Of a stretch of DNA of 6,266 nucleotides, positions 5,634 through 6,266 are shown one piece after another; positions within the stretch are counted from its first letter, which is position 1; each line of letters starts with the position of its first letter. The position numbers were made by a program, and so were the translations under genes. Origin of the DNA: QHXQ01 sp036389375 (lineage in GTDB: Bacteria > Acidobacteriota > Blastocatellia > Pyrinomonadales > Pyrinomonadaceae). The stretch covers positions 1 through 6,266 of the forward strand of contig DASVQA010000126.1 in the NCBI GenBank assembly GCA_036389375.1. Reading direction: 5' to 3'. The notes beneath the pieces were generated by a model. That model was not told where the DNA came from. It worked only from the letters and a program-made list of their open reading frames with translations, and made no database searches.

Positions 5634-6266
5634 TTAATCGGCGGCGAGCGCCGGGTCGCTCAGGTGCGCCTTGGTGGCGTTGGTTTGATGTGTGTTGGTG
5701 AGGACTTCAGCCTGAAGCGCGCCGATGGCTGCCGCCGGGTCGTTGATATAGGTTTGGAGTTGTTCGACGAGCGGCGTGGATTTCCAGCGCCCCTGTGCGC
5801 CCTTGTCGTCCAGAACGTAGAGGCCGAGTTCGATGCGATACTGTTCCATCGGGCCTGTGCCGTGCCGGTAGCGCCAGTCGATCATGGTGAACATCGGAAA
5901 CCACGTGTAGCCGAGCACAGGCACGTGCTGGCCGCGCAGGTATTTGACCGCTTCGACCGACGCCTTGAGCCAGCGCGCGCGCAACTCGTCCGCACCGAAC
6001 GCGCTCGTCTCCGTGATCATGATCGGCACGTGGTACCGCTGATAATAGTCGTTGATGAGCGCCGCGAAGCCCGCCCCGTCCTCTTCGTGCGCGCGATAGG
6101 CGAGTCGCCCGCGCGCATCCACGTAGAGATGCTGTGTTGACCATTGCGGATAGAAGTTGAGGCCCATCACGTCGAGCGAGATGCGCGCGCGCGCGATCTC
6201 GGCGAGCGCGTCGGGCGCTGCGCCGCTACGCAGCAGCCAAGTGTAGAGCGGGTGGTCGGGCGCGAC
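5634..6266 (-). CDS. Glycoside hydrolase (clan A / GH1-like TIM barrel), C-terminal part, 5' end outside window
   Basis: The minus-strand frame is open from the right edge to TAA at 5634-5636, giving about 210 C-terminal residues; the GTG/ATG codons near 6165-6170 are internal, because conserved-looking sequence continues upstream. Visible landmarks are LDVMGLNFYPQWS (a barrel strand), PIMITETSAFG with a likely catalytic nucleophile Glu (codon 6009-6011), RARWLKASVEAVKYLR, and VPVLGYTWFPMFTMIDWRYR followed by IELGLYVLD. The ITET strand and the GYTWFP...DW strand match the last two barrel strands of clan A glycosidases, and from memory resemble GH1-like proteins in which ITET is followed by R-x-x-WL. 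The last 40 or so residues look like an unconserved tail. Acid/base Glu and substrate cannot be judged because the N-terminal half is missing. It is transcribed towards the plus-strand gene run and probably unrelated to it. Confidence 0.75.
   Translation of the reverse strand, partial: VAPDHPLYTWLLRSGAAPDALAEIARARISLDVMGLNFYPQWSTQHLYVDARGRLAYRAHEEDGAGFAALINDYYQRYHVPIMITETSAFGADELRARWLKASVEAVKYLRGQHVPVLGYTWFPMFTMIDWRYRHGTGPMEQYRIELGLYVLDDKGAQGRWKSTPLVEQLQTYINDPAAAIGALQAEVLTNTHQTNATKAHLSDPALAAD

Noticed and set aside
6183..6194. Alternating GC run (possible Z-DNA or simple repeat)
   Set aside because: It is short and explained by Ala-Arg codons in the glycoside hydrolase gene.
1..6266. CRISPR array, insertion sequence, integrase or defence system
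   Set aside because: No spaced direct repeats, terminal inverted repeats, transposase or recombinase motifs, or known defence domains were seen on either strand.

Overview
This GC-rich bacterial window holds a tight run of seven plus-strand genes (the first cut by the left edge), then a tRNA-Gly gene and the 3' end of a glycoside hydrolase gene, both on the minus strand. Protein style, GC-rich codon use, a tRNA without an encoded CCA, and gene families I associate with Acidobacteriota and similar soil bacteria suggest that kind of genome. This is an inference; the window has no strong taxonomic marker.

Layout. Bases 3-347 encode the C-terminus of a probable metallophosphoesterase. After a 23-base gap comes an alpha/beta hydrolase with a Cys rather than Ser at the nucleophile elbow (371-1429). 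Sixteen bases later follows an acetoacetate decarboxylase-family protein (1446-2393). Two small membrane proteins come next: a DUF1772-like four-helix protein overlapping the decarboxylase-like gene by 26 bases (2368-2850), and a 127-residue protein joined to it by an ATGA overlap (2847-3230). Then comes a 515-residue patatin-like lipase with an extra C-terminal domain (3249-4796). A membrane-anchored zinc-ribbon protein (4830-5435) ends the plus-strand run; its latter half is clearly lower in GC and it may be an unrelated neighbour. Facing it are tRNA-Gly(CCC) (5459-5530), with a recognisable promoter, and the glycoside hydrolase gene (5634 to the right edge).

How the genes may work together. 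Short gaps, overlaps and clear Shine-Dalgarno sites suggest the first six genes are co-transcribed. From memory of the families, the Cys-elbow hydrolase and the patatin's C-terminal domain both resemble parts of long, multidomain GMC-type (cholesterol oxidase-like) oxidoreductases, which carry a beta-rich middle domain followed by an alpha/beta hydrolase. Here these modules are spread over separate genes beside an acetoacetate decarboxylase-like enzyme, a DUF1772 membrane protein and a patatin. I infer a poorly described pathway processing a lipid, sterol-like or polyketide-like substrate near the membrane, perhaps with a GMC oxidoreductase gene just left of the window. The substrate cannot be read from the sequence.
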